From the NCBI RefSeq assembly GCF_963082655.1, contig NC_081555.1, positions 179,156,942-179,220,941 on the forward strand: a DNA stretch of 64,000 nt, written 5' to 3'. Positions 35,247 to 47,096 of the stretch are shown one piece after another. How positions within the stretch are numbered: position 1 is the stretch's first letter; each line of letters begins with the position of its first letter. The DNA comes from Stomoxys calcitrans (lineage: Eukaryota > Arthropoda > Insecta > Diptera > Muscidae). A model generated the notes under the pieces. It had not been told where the DNA came from. It saw only the letters and a program-made list of their open reading frames with translations, and searched no databases. The position numbers were made by a program, and so were the translations under genes.

Positions 35247-35851
35247 ATCTGTTATATTTTCGGTTTTTAAAGTAACTGTGTAACATTTTTCTCCACTGCT
35301 GAACAGAAGTCATGAAGTTGGCTCCTTTTGATGTAAAAGTCCCTTCGTTTACTGCAAAACCTTCAGGGACTTCATGTGTGGTAAAGGATTCAAAAATGTT
35401 TTTAAGCCAAATATGTATTGCTTATGTTTCTCTCTTGTGTTTCTTCCATTTGGCAGAGGGTGTGAGTAACGGTCATCCACCCAGCAGCCATTATTGGAAG
35501 GGAGTGTTTATTGTTTGATATTTGATAATTTTGTGGTCTAAGTTTTAAAGTCATACTTCAAGTCAGTAAGAATGGGTCTGACAATTAATGGAGATTAAAC
35601 GAAATGAATGAATTTCTCGCCAGAAGTGCTGAAGAGTTCACCAACAATGTTTTGAAGGAGTCTCAATCGGAGTGGAAAAGTGTTTCGGCAATTGGTTTTG
35701 AACGCATGTACAAGTGTCTTAGTTATGCAATAAAAGCATTTCTGATGATAAGAGGCCAGACTATTTTTTAGAACTGACTTATGCAGTGAACTTTGGGGTT
35801 TCTTGCGTCTTAATCATTTGTTTGACGCAGTCACCCCCAGGGAAAATGTCC
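35247..35851. other. Unique island, no recognised gene
   Basis: A 68-codon frame at 35312-35518 with a hydrophobic middle is the only one of note. No motif or promoter supports it. Confidence 0.35.
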
Positions 35852-36458
35852 AACTCCGCCAATGCTACTGTGGTACATGGTATTAAGTTGCACTTAGATC
35901 CATTGATAAGTATACCGATCAACTGAGAATCACTTTCTGATTCGATTTTGCTATGTCCATCTGTCTGTCTGTCCTTGTTAATTTGTGTACAAAGTACAGG
36001 TCGCAATTTTTATTCTATCATTTTCAAATTTGGCACAAGCATTTCTTTTAGACAAGAGACGAGGCCTATTGAAATTGGAAAAATCGGTTCAGATGTGGAT
36101 ATAGATCCCATATATAAGTTCGTCCGATTTCGACTAATATTGCAATAATGTGAATATTTGTTAACCGATTCACTCCGAAATTTGAAAGGAAGGTTTTTCT
36201 TACTACCCTCGATATAACTGTTGAATTTCATAGAAATGGGTTTCGATTTAGGTATAACTCCCATATATATCTATCGCCCAATTTTCACTTCTGCAACCTT
36301 TGCACCCAGAGAAAAGTTGATACCAAATGTGCTCATTTCAAAACCATACGGTATTGATAGTAAAGCAACACCGTTTGATACAATAACAATACCGGTTGTA
36401 ATGGATGAACCATAAAATGATTTGTACCGTTTGGTACTAGCCTTATTACCCAATAGGT

Positions 36459-36527
36459 ATAGGTTTTAATACCAACCTGTAATTGGTTTTAGCACCAGAA
36501 CGTTATTGGTCTTAGTACCAAACCGTT
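36459..36527. repeat. 23-bp minisatellite, three copies
   Basis: Units at 36459-36481, 36482-36504 and 36505-36527 follow the pattern attggttttagtaccaaacgtt. Each contains an interrupted inverted repeat, TTGGT...ACCAA. A partial fourth follows and a looser one precedes (36430-36455). Confidence 0.75.
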
Positions 36528-36537
36528 ATTGATTATT

Positions 36538-38113
36538 CCACGGCTGAACCGATTACTTTGAAATTTTCACAGATTGTGTGGGTTGGTCTGGAAGGAAACA
36601 TAGGCTATATAGTTTTTTGATATCGGGAGGGGGCGGATCGTCCCCCTTACCTGAAATGTACTACCTAAAATTAAAAGTGGCCCGATCGGAACCGTATCGG
36701 ATTGAAATGAAAGGTACTTAAGAGTAGTACGAATTTCATAATATAAGTTGGGTCTAAGTACCTAGGGGGCCGCCCCAGCCCCAAAACCCCTTAAAATAGG
36801 TTTATTTGCCGCTCTTGACAATATGGGACTCAAATGGAAGGTATTCGGGAGTAGTTTATTAATATGTAGGTTGGTCTGGAAGGAAACATAGCCTATACAA
36901 TTTTTCGGTTCGAAAGGGGGACGGACACTCCCCCTAATGCCAAAAACACAACTCAAAATCAAAATAGGACCGATTTCGGGACAATATAGGCATCAAATGA
37001 AAGGTATTGCAGAGTAGAATGCGAATATGGTATTAAAATTTGAGTCTAAGTACCCATCGGGCCGTCCCAACCCCAAAACTCACCCAAACAGACATATTGG
37101 ACGTTCATTTCAATATAGGGCTCAAATGAAAGGTATTCGGGAGTAGATTTCGAATCTGGCATACAAAATCAGATCGAAGTGTAGAGGGTCACCCCACCCC
37201 TCAAAAATGCCATTAGACCCATTATGACTATATGATACTCGGCTGAATCGATTTTCTTAAAATTTTCATAGATTGTGTACGTTTGTCTGGAAGGAACCAT
37301 GGGCTATATAATTTTTAGACATAGGGTGCAGCTCGACCCTCCCCCTTACCCCAAAAACGCCTCCCATATCCGAAAGTAGTCCGATGGTCACAATAAGGGT
37401 ATCAAATGAAAGGTATTGGTGGCCAGAAAACGAATATGGTATTCAAATTTGGGTCCAAATACCCAGCGGGCTCCCCAACCCCAAAACTCCTCTAGACGGA
37501 TATATTCGAAATTCAAGTCAATATGGGCCTCAAATAAAAAGTATTAGGCAGTAAATTACAAATATGGCATAAAGCGTTAGGTCCAAGTAATTGGAGGTCG
37601 CCCATACTCAAATGGGCTTATTAGCCGACCATGACTATATGGGGCTCAAATGAAATGTATTAGCGAGTAGATTACGGATATGACATTAAAATTTGCGTTC
37701 AAGTCTAAGTGGCGCTTTTCCTTCTAAAGATACGTCAAATGGGTTATTTGACCCATTATGACAATATGGGACTCAAGTGAAAGGTATTTGAGAGTAGAAA
37801 ACGAATTTGATATCCAATTATGGAGCCAAGTGTCTTGGGTACGCCCTAAAGCACCCCCTAAACTGAACTTCATGTCCGTTGGGAATAAAGAAAGAATTTA
37901 TATCTTTTTTCAGTGCAAAAGCCGGTTTCATATTTACCGGCCATGGTAATATGGGGTTCAAATTAAAGGGATTTGGAAGTGCAGCTCGAATTGATATCCA
38001 ATTTTGAGACGAAATGTCTGAGGTGTCATCCGCATTCAGGGCGAAGTGTCCCCAACCTAAAAAGATATTAGAGAGTTAAAGAAGAAGCAGCGGAGCGGGC
38101 CCGGTTCGGCTAG
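36538..38113 (+). mobile_element. F-family Helitron-type element
   Basis: Starts near cggctgaaccgattactttg with the ggtctggaaggaaacatagg block. The motif 'ggactcaaatgaaaggtatt...gagtagattacgaatatgg' recurs irregularly every 125-165 bp. It ends gcagcggagcgggcccggttcggCTAG followed by T. The terminal GC hairpin plus CTAG|T is the Helitron 3' signature. No Rep/helicase coding frame is present, so it is non-autonomous. Confidence 0.65.
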
Positions 38114-38334
38114 TATCTCATAATGGCTACAATATTTTAAGTACAAAGTTTAACAACACTTCTGGCGCGATGACAAGAATATAAATGTGACGCTGTCAAT
38201 TCTTTATAGCCTCCATTGTCTGGTATTGAATTGATACCAAATGGTATTAAAACTCTTTGACTATGCTATTTGTAGAGCAGGTGTAGGATGTTATGTAGTC
38301 GGCACCGCATGGCTCCTTACTGGTTCCAATATCA

Positions 38335-39552
38335 TATAGTTGTCTAAATTAAATTCACTACATTTTTAATGATTGATGGCATAAAAAGTAAATTGTGTTA
38401 CCATGAAATACCTATTTTACAATGTAATTAAAAATTATTTAAATTGAACTGATATGGCATGAATCTTAAGTGCTCGTATGTTCATAACATTGTATTTGTT
38501 AAGTTCATCTACTCAAGTTGTGGTTTTGGTTAAATAAAGCTGCTTATACGACTTCCTTGGTGTGGTATTCATCGCAAACGTTTCGTAATAACAACCATCC
38601 TTTATGATATTGAAGCAATGACAAAGTCTTAATGCCAGCATGCTGCTAATAGCCACACGGGAGAGGAAATATCTGCAAAAAGGAACGACGAAATGTAAGA
38701 TAAATTCTTGGAATTGATTTCTTGCGGTTTTTGTGGTGGCAACGAATTTCGAAAATAATTTTCCATTTCAGCTGAGTTGCTTACTTCTTCGAAGTAAGTC
38801 ATCTGAAACTTGGATAGTTAAATATATCCAGATATTCATAATGTGCTCTGCAGATCTCCAGTGGCCTAAGGAATCTGGGCATGTTTATCACATAAACGAA
38901 ATGGTGAACTAGCGTCTATTCAGGATAATTGCAGTCAAACATGGTTGAAGTGCACATGATGATATCAGGATGAGCAGGAGCAACATGATGATGATAATGG
39001 TGATGATGACGATGTCAATTAATATACACCTGGTTGTGGAAATTGTTGATTTGATGTTACTCGCATGCTTACATGCGGTGGACATATCAAGCTGCACATG
39101 TTTATGAGCAAGAGGAGAACAAAAAAAAAACTGTTACTAGTTCAAACATGTTTGTTTTGTTTTTCTAACCATGGGAACATTTTTTTAATTTAATAGCCAC
39201 TGCAAACTATTTACCATTTTATTTTCATGGATCCCCTACTTTGGAGTGGGCATGGTAAATTCGTTATGGACTATGGCTTGACGAAGAATATGGAGAGATA
39301 AGAGACCATAAAAAGTGTATGCTAATCATCGTATCTAGGATCACTATTGTATGGTGTCACGGTAAGACTGGGGGAGAAGTTCGCTACCACCCACACAAGT
39401 ATGTATCCATTCCAGTTTTCTGAACTTATGAAGCCGCCCGACCTTACCAGACTATAAAAGACTAACCAATGCTAAATATAAGCAGATAAGTGAAGGGTTT
39501 TGAAAACTTCTGCAGTGAAGACGATGTTATAAAGCAATTTTTTTAAAGTTTT
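38335..39552. other. Unique island, no recognised gene
   Basis: A GAT-type trinucleotide-rich stretch lies at 38955-39020 (gatgatgataatggtgatg). No coding region recognised. Confidence 0.4.
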
Positions 39553-41744
39553 TTATACCCACCACCGAAGGATGGGGGTATATTCATTTTGTCATTCCGT
39601 TTGCAACACATCGAAATATCCATCTCAGACCTTATAAAGTAAATATATTCTTGTTCAGCTCAAAAATCTAAGACGATCTAGACATGTCCGTCCGCCTGTC
39701 AGTCTGTCTGTTGAAATCTCGATACAGTCTTTAAAAATAGAGATATTGAGCTGAAACTTTGCACAGATTCTTTTTTTGTCCATAAGCGAGTTAAGTTCGA
39801 AGATGGGCTATATCGGACTATATCATGATAAAGCCCCCATATAGACCGATCCGCCGATTAAGGGTCTTAGGCCAATAAAAGCCACATTTATTATTCGATT
39901 TTGCTAAAATTTGGGACAGTGAGTTGTGTTAGGCCCGTAGACATCGTTCGTCAATTTGGCCCAGATCGGTTCAGATTTGGATATAGCTGCCATATAGACC
40001 GATCCGCCGATTTAGGGTCTTAGGCCCATAAAATCCACATTTATTATCCGAATTTGCTGAAATTTCGGACAGTTAGTTGCGTTAGGTCCCTCAACATCCC
40101 TCTTCAGTTTGGAACAGATCGGATCAGATTTGGGTATAGCCGCCATATAGACCGATCCGCCGATTTAAGGTCTTAGGCCCATAAAAGCCACATTAATTAT
40201 TCGATTTCGCAGAAATTTAGGAAAGTAACTTCGACACACATCTTCAGTTTGGAACAGACCGGTTCAGATTTGGATTTAGCCGCCATATAGACCGATCCGC
40301 CAATTTAGGGTCTTAGGCCCTTAAACGCCATATTTATTATCCGATTTTGCTGAAATTTGGAAGAGTGAGTTAAGTTACGCCCCTTGATATAATTTTGAAA
40401 TACAGCACTGATCGGTCCAGATTTGGATATAGCTGCCCAGAAAGGTTCAGATTTGGATATAGCTGACATATACACCGATCCGCCGATTTAGGGTCTTAGG
40501 TCCATAAAAGCCACATTTATTATCCGATTTTGCTGAAGTGTTGGCCAGTTAGTTGCGTTAAGTCCATCAACATCCATCTTAATTTTGGAACAGATCGGAT
40601 CAGATTTGGATATAGCCGCCATATAGACCGACGCACCGATTTAGGGTCTTGGGCTCATAAAAGTCACATTTTTTATCCGATTTTGCTGAAATTTGGGAGA
40701 GTGAGTTGCGTTAGATCCTTCGACATCCCTCTTCAGTTTGGAACAGATTGGTTCAGATTTGGATTTAGCTGCCATATACACCGATCTGCCGATTTAGGGT
40801 CTTAGGCCTATAAAAGGAACTTTTATTATCCCATTTTGCTGAAATTTGGAACAGTGAGTTGTGTTATGCCCTCCGATATCCTTCTTTAATTCGACCCAGA
40901 TCGGTACAGATTTGGATATAGCTGTCATATAGACCGATCCTCCGATTTAGTGTCTTAAGCCAATAAAAGCCACATTTATTATCCGATTTTTCTGAAATTT
41001 GGGAGAGTGAGTTAAGTTAAGCCCCTTGATATAATTCTGCAATACGACACTGATCGGTTCAGATTTGGATATAGCTGCCATATAGACCGATCTCTTGTTT
41101 AAGGTTATGGGCCCATAAAAGGCGCATTTATTATCCGATTTTGCTGAAATTTTGGGCAGTGAGTTGTGTTAGGCCCTTCGACATCCTTCGTCGATTTGGC
41201 CCAGAAAGGTCCAGATATGTATATAGCTGCTATATAGACCGTTCCTCAGATTTAGGGTCTTAGGCCCATAAAAGCCACATTTATTATCCGATTGTGCTGA
41301 AATTTGGGATAGTGAGTTGCGTTAGACTCTTCGACGTCCTTCTTCAATTTGGCCCAGATCGGTGCAGATTTGAATATAGCTGCCATATAGACCGATCTCT
41401 GGATTAAAGGTTTTGGGCCCATAATAGGCTCATTTATTGTCCGATTTCGCCGAGATTTGGGACAGTTCGTTGTTTTAGTCTTTTCGACGTGCGTGTCGCT
41501 TATGGTTCAAATCGGTTTTTTTTAGTTATAGCTTCTAAAAAGACCAATATGTTGTTAAACTTAATTCACCAATAACTTGTGCCGATTAGTATTTGGTCTA
41601 AATCGGAACATATTTCGATATAACTGCTATCTGACATAAGGTATGCAATTTACACCGGATTTTGATGAAAGGTGGTTTACATATATACCCCAGGTGGTGG
41701 GTATCCAAAGTTCGGCCCGGCCGAAATTAACACCTTTTTACTTG
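39553..41744 (+). repeat. A-family element, full length, long array
   Basis: Both ends present (ttataccccaccaccgaagg-type start; ggtggtgggtatccaaag, hairpin ttcggcccggccgaaat and ctttttacttg). About twelve diverged monomers, one with a small internal duplication of 'ggttcagatttggatatagct' at 40440-40465. GTCC/GTCT tract at 39686-39710. Confidence 0.9.
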
Positions 41745-43756
41745 TTTAGTTATTTGGTACCATATTTGCAATTATTTATAGTAAATTCATGAATTAGCTT
41801 AAATGTGCAGCATAATTGCAATTCGTCTTAGTCCATCGTTTGTGAAAAACGACCAGCTTGCTTAGTATTCCAAGGCGTGATTAACTCGTATAGCTGAAGA
41901 AAAAAGAAATATCTCGCATCAATAGAATAAGAATAGAATGACCAAAATGCTGCTGCGGAGTATAAACCAAGTGACCAAGACTGACAATGCATTTATTTGA
42001 AGTCATTCATTATTCCGATCATACCCACCGCTCAAACGCACACTCACATCATCATCAAACTTATAAAAAAGCCAAAACAAAAGCGAAAAACGCTCTCAGC
42101 CCCAATGTTGGACGAGTCAGTGGAAACCAGCACACAGGCCACGGCGGCTGCAACATCAAAACCAGGTCTCTTAATAAAGCCGAGATTGAATAATACTGCA
42201 TTGGTCGTCAAACACCCTGCCTCCCCTCGCTTAGAACTCGTAAGGAAACCTTCTTCAGTGCTTAAGAAACACCTTGCGCTCATTTATTTTGCCAAGACCA
42301 GCCAAGGGTCTGAGCAGAGCTTAGCTACGGTTTCTGGTGTGAAATGTTTGCGAAAATCTCTCGAGTCCCCAAGAAGAACCTCAATGGTGCAGAAAACGCG
42401 CAAACTATGGTGGAAAAAACACGTTTCCAATAACAACGCAGATACATCATCGAGCTCCCCTTAACAAAAAAACTTAAATGAAACAAAACACAATAAAAAG
42501 TAATAATTTTATTACAAGCATGGCCACATACATACAAGCCAAGGTGCGTTAGAGGCATGGGTAGAGGAGTTGAGAGCAGAGCGGCTAAACAGAAACATGG
42601 TTCAACTCAGTTTTTGCCCCCTCCAGCAAATACAAAACGACCAACAAACAGATGCTAAAGATTCAATGAGAGCTTACAATGCAGAAGTTCTAAAATCAGA
42701 ATCATGGGTCTGTCCGTCCGTCCCTGTATTCATACATTTGTTACCCCTCCAGAGCAGCTCTTTAAGGCCGCACACACACGCCGTGATTGTAACTGACCGT
42801 TGACCACCTTAGAATTGCGAATGAAATCCAAGAGCAAAAAACTAAGCGTCTCAAAATTGGAAACTTGAAATACAACATCATTGACAGAAAGCATTGAAGT
42901 GCCTCTAACTCGAACACAATAAGCAAAAGAACAGCTGCTCTCACAAACATTCTCTGTACGAGCATGTGGTGTTGGTGGCCATTTGGGGATTATAATGCGC
43001 CGGCGCCGCATTATTACCCAACATGGCTATAACACTAAACCACTCTCGAGTCAATACAAATGAAATAGTAAACAAAGACTTTTTCTGTACGACCGCAGAT
43101 AAGTATTAAAAATAGCTTTAATTAATGCTTAAATTCCATCACTTCTATTGAGTGTGAGTCGGTTGAAAGTTGAAAGCGACAGTGCCATTTAAACAAATAT
43201 GGATTATCAACAGAAAATAAAAATCCATTTGACAATAAATTTAAGAAAATTGTTCAACTTCTAGTCCATACTCCCATTTGTCCTTTATGAGGAGGAAGCT
43301 TAAGCACACAAAAATTGAAATTGTCCCATCGGCCATGAAAGCATTATCAATCGGTATGTTATTAGAGAGAAGATGTTATTATCTTATTATTAATGAAGTG
43401 AAAAACCATTGGACTTAGCTCGACAATATCCAGCAATAAATCACGAAACGGTTTTGAGACCAAAAAAAGAGTAAAAAAAAATTATTAATCGTCTAAAATT
43501 TTGTGTTTGTCCCCTGGCCGTCTGTTGAAATCACTATACAGCATTCAAAAATGGAGATATTGAACAGGCCAAATCGGACCATATTTGGATATGGTTGGCG
43601 TATAGATCGATTCGCTAGTTTGGGGTCTTTAGCTTGTAAAAGCCGATTTTGATGAAATTTAGAACAATAAGTTGTACTAGGCGCGCAAATGTTCGAGATC
43701 CAATAATTGGATGCAGTTGACGCATAAAGCAATCGGCCTATTGAGGGTTTACAATT
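41745..43756. other. Unique island with a weak candidate gene
   Basis: Free of array monomers. It holds the 119-codon candidate at 42105-42464 and otherwise only short overlapping frames. 43500-43740 carries a decayed A-like stretch (ctgttgaaatcactatacag). Confidence 0.4.
42105..42464 (+). CDS. Candidate small basic protein (119 aa), unrecognised
   Basis: An open frame starts at the ATG at 42105 (MLDESVETSTQ) and stops at 42462-42464; the same frame is open upstream to about 41997 but without an ATG. The product is rich in lysine, arginine and serine (LVRKPSSVLKKHLAL, KTRKLWWKKHVSNNN) with no signal peptide, membrane span or known domain. An AATAAA lies 28 bp past the stop (42492-42497) and a TATAAA at 41961-41966. 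A ctctcag just before the ATG could be a splice acceptor for an unseen upstream exon. No homologue is recognised; it may be a chance frame or a lineage-specific gene. Confidence 0.3.
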   Translation: MLDESVETSTQATAAATSKPGLLIKPRLNNTALVVKHPASPRLELVRKPSSVLKKHLALIYFAKTSQGSEQSLATVSGVKCLRKSLESPRRTSMVQKTRKLWWKKHVSNNNADTSSSSP

Positions 43757-46214
43757 TTATACCCACCACCGAAGGATGGGGGTATATGTTATTCCGTGTA
43801 TATCGATATATCCATTTCCGACCCTATAAAGTAAATATATTCCTGATCAGCGTAAAAATCTAAGACGATCTAGCAAGGTCCGTCCGTCTGTCCGTCCGTC
43901 TGTGGAAATCACGCTACAGTCTTCAAAAATAGACAAATTAAGCTGAAACTTTGCACAGATTCTTTTCTTGCCCATAAGCAGGTTCGAGATGGGCTACATC
44001 GGACTATACCTTGATATAGCCCCCATATAGACCGATCTGCCCATTAAGGGTCTTAGGCCCATAAAAGTCACATTTATTACCCGATTTTGATGAAATTTGG
44101 GACAGTGAGTTGAGATCTTAAACCCTTCAACATCCTTCTTCAATTTGGCTCAGATAAGTCCAGATTTGGATAAAGCTGTCACATAGACCGATCCTCTGAT
44201 ATAGGGTCTTAGGCCCATAAAAGCCTATGTATAATCCGATTTAGCTGAAATTTGGGACAGTGAGTTCTCTTAAACCTTTCGACATCCTTCGTCAATTTGG
44301 CTCAGATCGGTCCAGATTTGAATGTAGCTGCCATATAGACCGATCCTCCGATTTAGGGTCTAAGGCCCATAAAAGCCACATTTTAATCCGATTTTGTTGA
44401 AATTTGGGATATTGAGTTGTGCTAGGCCCTTCGATATCCTTCGTCAATTTGGCTCAGATCGGTTCAGATTTAGTTATAGCTGCCATTTAGACCGATCCTC
44501 CGATTTATGGTATAAGGCCCATAAAACCCACATTTATTTTCCGATTTTGCTGAAATTTGGGACAGTAAGTTGTGCTGGGCCCTTCGACATCCTCCGTCAA
44601 TTTGGCCCAGATCGGTTCAGATTTGGATATAGCTGCCATATAGACCGATCCGCCGATTTAGGGTCTTAGGCCCATAAAAGCCACATTTTAATCCGATTTT
44701 GTTGAAATTTGGGATATTGAGTTGTGCTAGGTCCTTCGATATCCTTCGTCAATTTGGCTCAGATCGGTTCAGATTTAGATATAGCTGCCATAAAGACCGG
44801 TCCCTCGGTTTTAGATTTTGGGGCCATAAAAGCGCATTTATCACTCGATTTTGCTGAAATTTGAGACAGTGATTTGTGTTAGGCTCTTCGACATCCTTCT
44901 TTAATTTCCCTCAGATGAGTCCAGATTTAGATAAAGCTGCCATATAGACCGATCTCTCGATTTAATGTTTTGGGCCCATAAATGGAGCATTTATGGTCCG
45001 ATAAAGCCGAAATTTGGGACAGAGAGTTGTGTTAGGCGCTTCGACATCCTTCTTTAATTTCACTCAGATCGGTCCAGATTTAGATATATCTGCCATGTAG
45101 ACCGATCTCTCGGTTTTAGATTTTGGGACCGTAATAGGCGCATTTATTGTCCGATATAGCCGAAATTTGGGACAGAGAGTTAAGTTCAGCCTCTCCACTA
45201 TTTCAGCAGTTTGGTATAGATCGATCAAGATTTGCATATAAAGGGTGATTTTTTTTTGAGGTTAGGATTTTCATGCATTAGTATTTGACAGATCACGTGG
45301 GATTTCAGACATGGTGTCAAAGAGAAAGATGCTCAGTATGCTTTGACATTTCATCATGAATAGACTTACTAACGAGCAACGCTTGCAAATCATTGAATTT
45401 TATTACCAAAATCAGTGTTCGGTTTGAAATGTGTTCAAATTTTGACAAATTTTGTTCAGCGATGAGGCTCATTTCTGGTTGAATGGCTACGTAAATAAGC
45501 AAAATTGCCGCATTTGGAGTGAAGAGCAACCAGAAGCCGTTCAAGAACTGCCCATGCATCCCGAAAAATGCACTGTTTGGTGTGTTTTGTACGCTGGTGG
45601 AATCATTGGACCGTATTTTTTCAAAGATGCTGTTGGACGCAACGTTACGGTGAATGAACACATTTCGAACCGAACACTGATTTTGGTAATAAAATTCAAT
45701 GATTTGCAAGCGTTGCTCGTTAGTAAGTCTATTCATGATGAAATGTCAAAGCATACTGAGCATCTTTCTCTTTGACACCATGTCTGAAATCCCACGTGAT
45801 CTGTCAAATACTAATGCATGAAAATCCTAACCTCAAAAAAATCACCCTTTAGCTGCCACATAGACCAATATCTCGATTTAAAGTCTTGGCTCCAAAAAAG
45901 GCGTATTTATTTAACTGAAATATGACACATTGACTTATGTTAGGCTTTTCAACATCCATGTTGTATATGGTTCAGATCGGTTTTTACAATATTTAGATAT
46001 AGCTACTAAAAAGACCAATATTTTTTATACACAATTTATCAATGGCTTGTACTTACTAGAATTTGGTCCAAATCGGATCATATTTTGATATAACTGTTAT
46101 GGGACATAAAGTATGCTATTTTCACCGGATTTTGATGAAAAGTGGTTTACATATATACCCGAGGTGGTGGGTATCCAAAGTTCGGTCCGGCCGAACTTAA
46201 CGCCTTTTTACTTG
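43757..46214 (+). repeat. A-family element carrying a palindromic MITE
   Basis: Both ends present (ttttatacccaccaccgaagg; ggtggtgggtatccaaag, hairpin ttcggtccggccgaa then ctttttacttg). GTCC/GTCT tract at 43879-43903 and about nine monomers. The array is broken after tttgcatata at 45240 by the MITE and resumes 'agctgccacatagacc' at 45851. Confidence 0.9.
45241..45849 (+). mobile_element. Palindromic rosa-derived MITE, copy 1 (609 bp)
   Basis: Flanked by TA (45239-45240 and 45850-45851). Arms of about 190 bp are near-perfect inverted copies of the 5' end of a rosa-like transposon, each holding the transposase start (NRLTNEQRLQIIEFYYQNQC). The centre (about 224 bp) encodes the first catalytic block (FSDEAHFWLNGYVNKQNC) through GIIGPYFFKDAVGRNVT. 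The second and third catalytic aspartates are missing, so it cannot be autonomous. Confidence 0.9.
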
Positions 46215-47096
46215 TTGTTGCCAGTTTTACTTAATTTTACATTACTTTTTGAAGTATTGGTCGAAGGCCACCGTAGCTCAAGGGTTAGCATGTCTGTCTA
46301 TGACGCCGAAAAAAATTTTCAGCGGTTGTTATCTCCTCCTAATGCAGGCGACATTTGTGAGGTACTTTGCCATGTAAAAAGTTCTTGCCAAAGAGGTGTC
46401 GCTCTGCGGCACGTCGTTTTGACGCGGCTATAAAAGGGGGCCCTTTGTCATTGACCTAAGAAGTTTGCTCCTGTTCCTTAATGGCATGTTCATGGGCAAA
46501 ATTGCATTTGCACTGATTTAATTTCTCGAGCTTTTGTTTCCAAAGCTTTTTCCGTCTTTCAACCTTACTTTGGCCTCAGAACTTTTTCTCAAAAGAGCCC
46601 CTAAATATATGCTATATGCACCATTCATAAATTTGCCTCAGCATGTCATTGTGAAATCTCAATTAGTTAATTGATTCATACTTGGCTGACTAATTTGAAT
46701 CTCAAAAGAAAGAGAGCTACAGTTATGAAAACTAATAAATTTGTATTAGCCAATGTCGTTTAAAACGAAATGAAAAATAATAATATATGACATTTCTTCG
46801 ACAAAAGCCCGTTATAGTATTTTGTACTTTAGCAAATTTATGGACTATTTATGCAAATGTTTAGCCATCTTAAAATTTTGTTAGAATTTCATTAACAAAA
46901 TTCACATTTGTCTTAATATATTTAGTGTTGCGGAGTTGTAGTTTTATTTGGTACATAAAACAAACGGGGAGACAGAGATCTTATTTAAATAAGAGTAACT
47001 TGTTTAGACAATAAAATATATAAATTGTCAGACGACCTATAAATTATAACGCCATTAAATCTATCTTGGGTAAGGTGTTCTAGTTTTTATACCCTC
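46215..47096. other. Island with SINE and AT-rich unique DNA
   Basis: Contains the SINE copy at 46266-46500. The remaining 600 bp are AT-rich with no recognised gene. Confidence 0.45.
46266..46500 (+). mobile_element. tRNA-derived SINE copy
   Basis: Begins ccaccgtagctcaagggtta (A-box-like), continues gcatgtctgtctatgacgcc but lacks the B-box segment. It then shows the family body: gcgacatttgtgaggtac, ggtgtcgctctgcggcacg and ggctataaaaggggg, ending with gttcatgggcaaaattgc. Confidence 0.8.

Larger units (their letters stand above)
35852..38334 (+). repeat. E-family element interrupted by an F element
   Basis: The left end has the decayed E hairpin (tactgtggtacatggtatta), the ctgagaatcactttctgatt segment, a GTCT tract (35957-35973) and two monomers to about 36265. 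The right end, at 38278-38334, has gtgtaggatgttatgtagtcgg then caccgc and ccttactgg, matching the complement of the 2314-2360 terminus. An F element (36538-38113) lies between the two ends. Confidence 0.6.

Noticed and set aside
45317..45775. 107- and 139-codon frames in the palindromic MITE as a functional transposase
   Set aside because: Only the first catalytic region is present; the tail is read from the antisense of the inverted arm and the second and third aspartates are missing.
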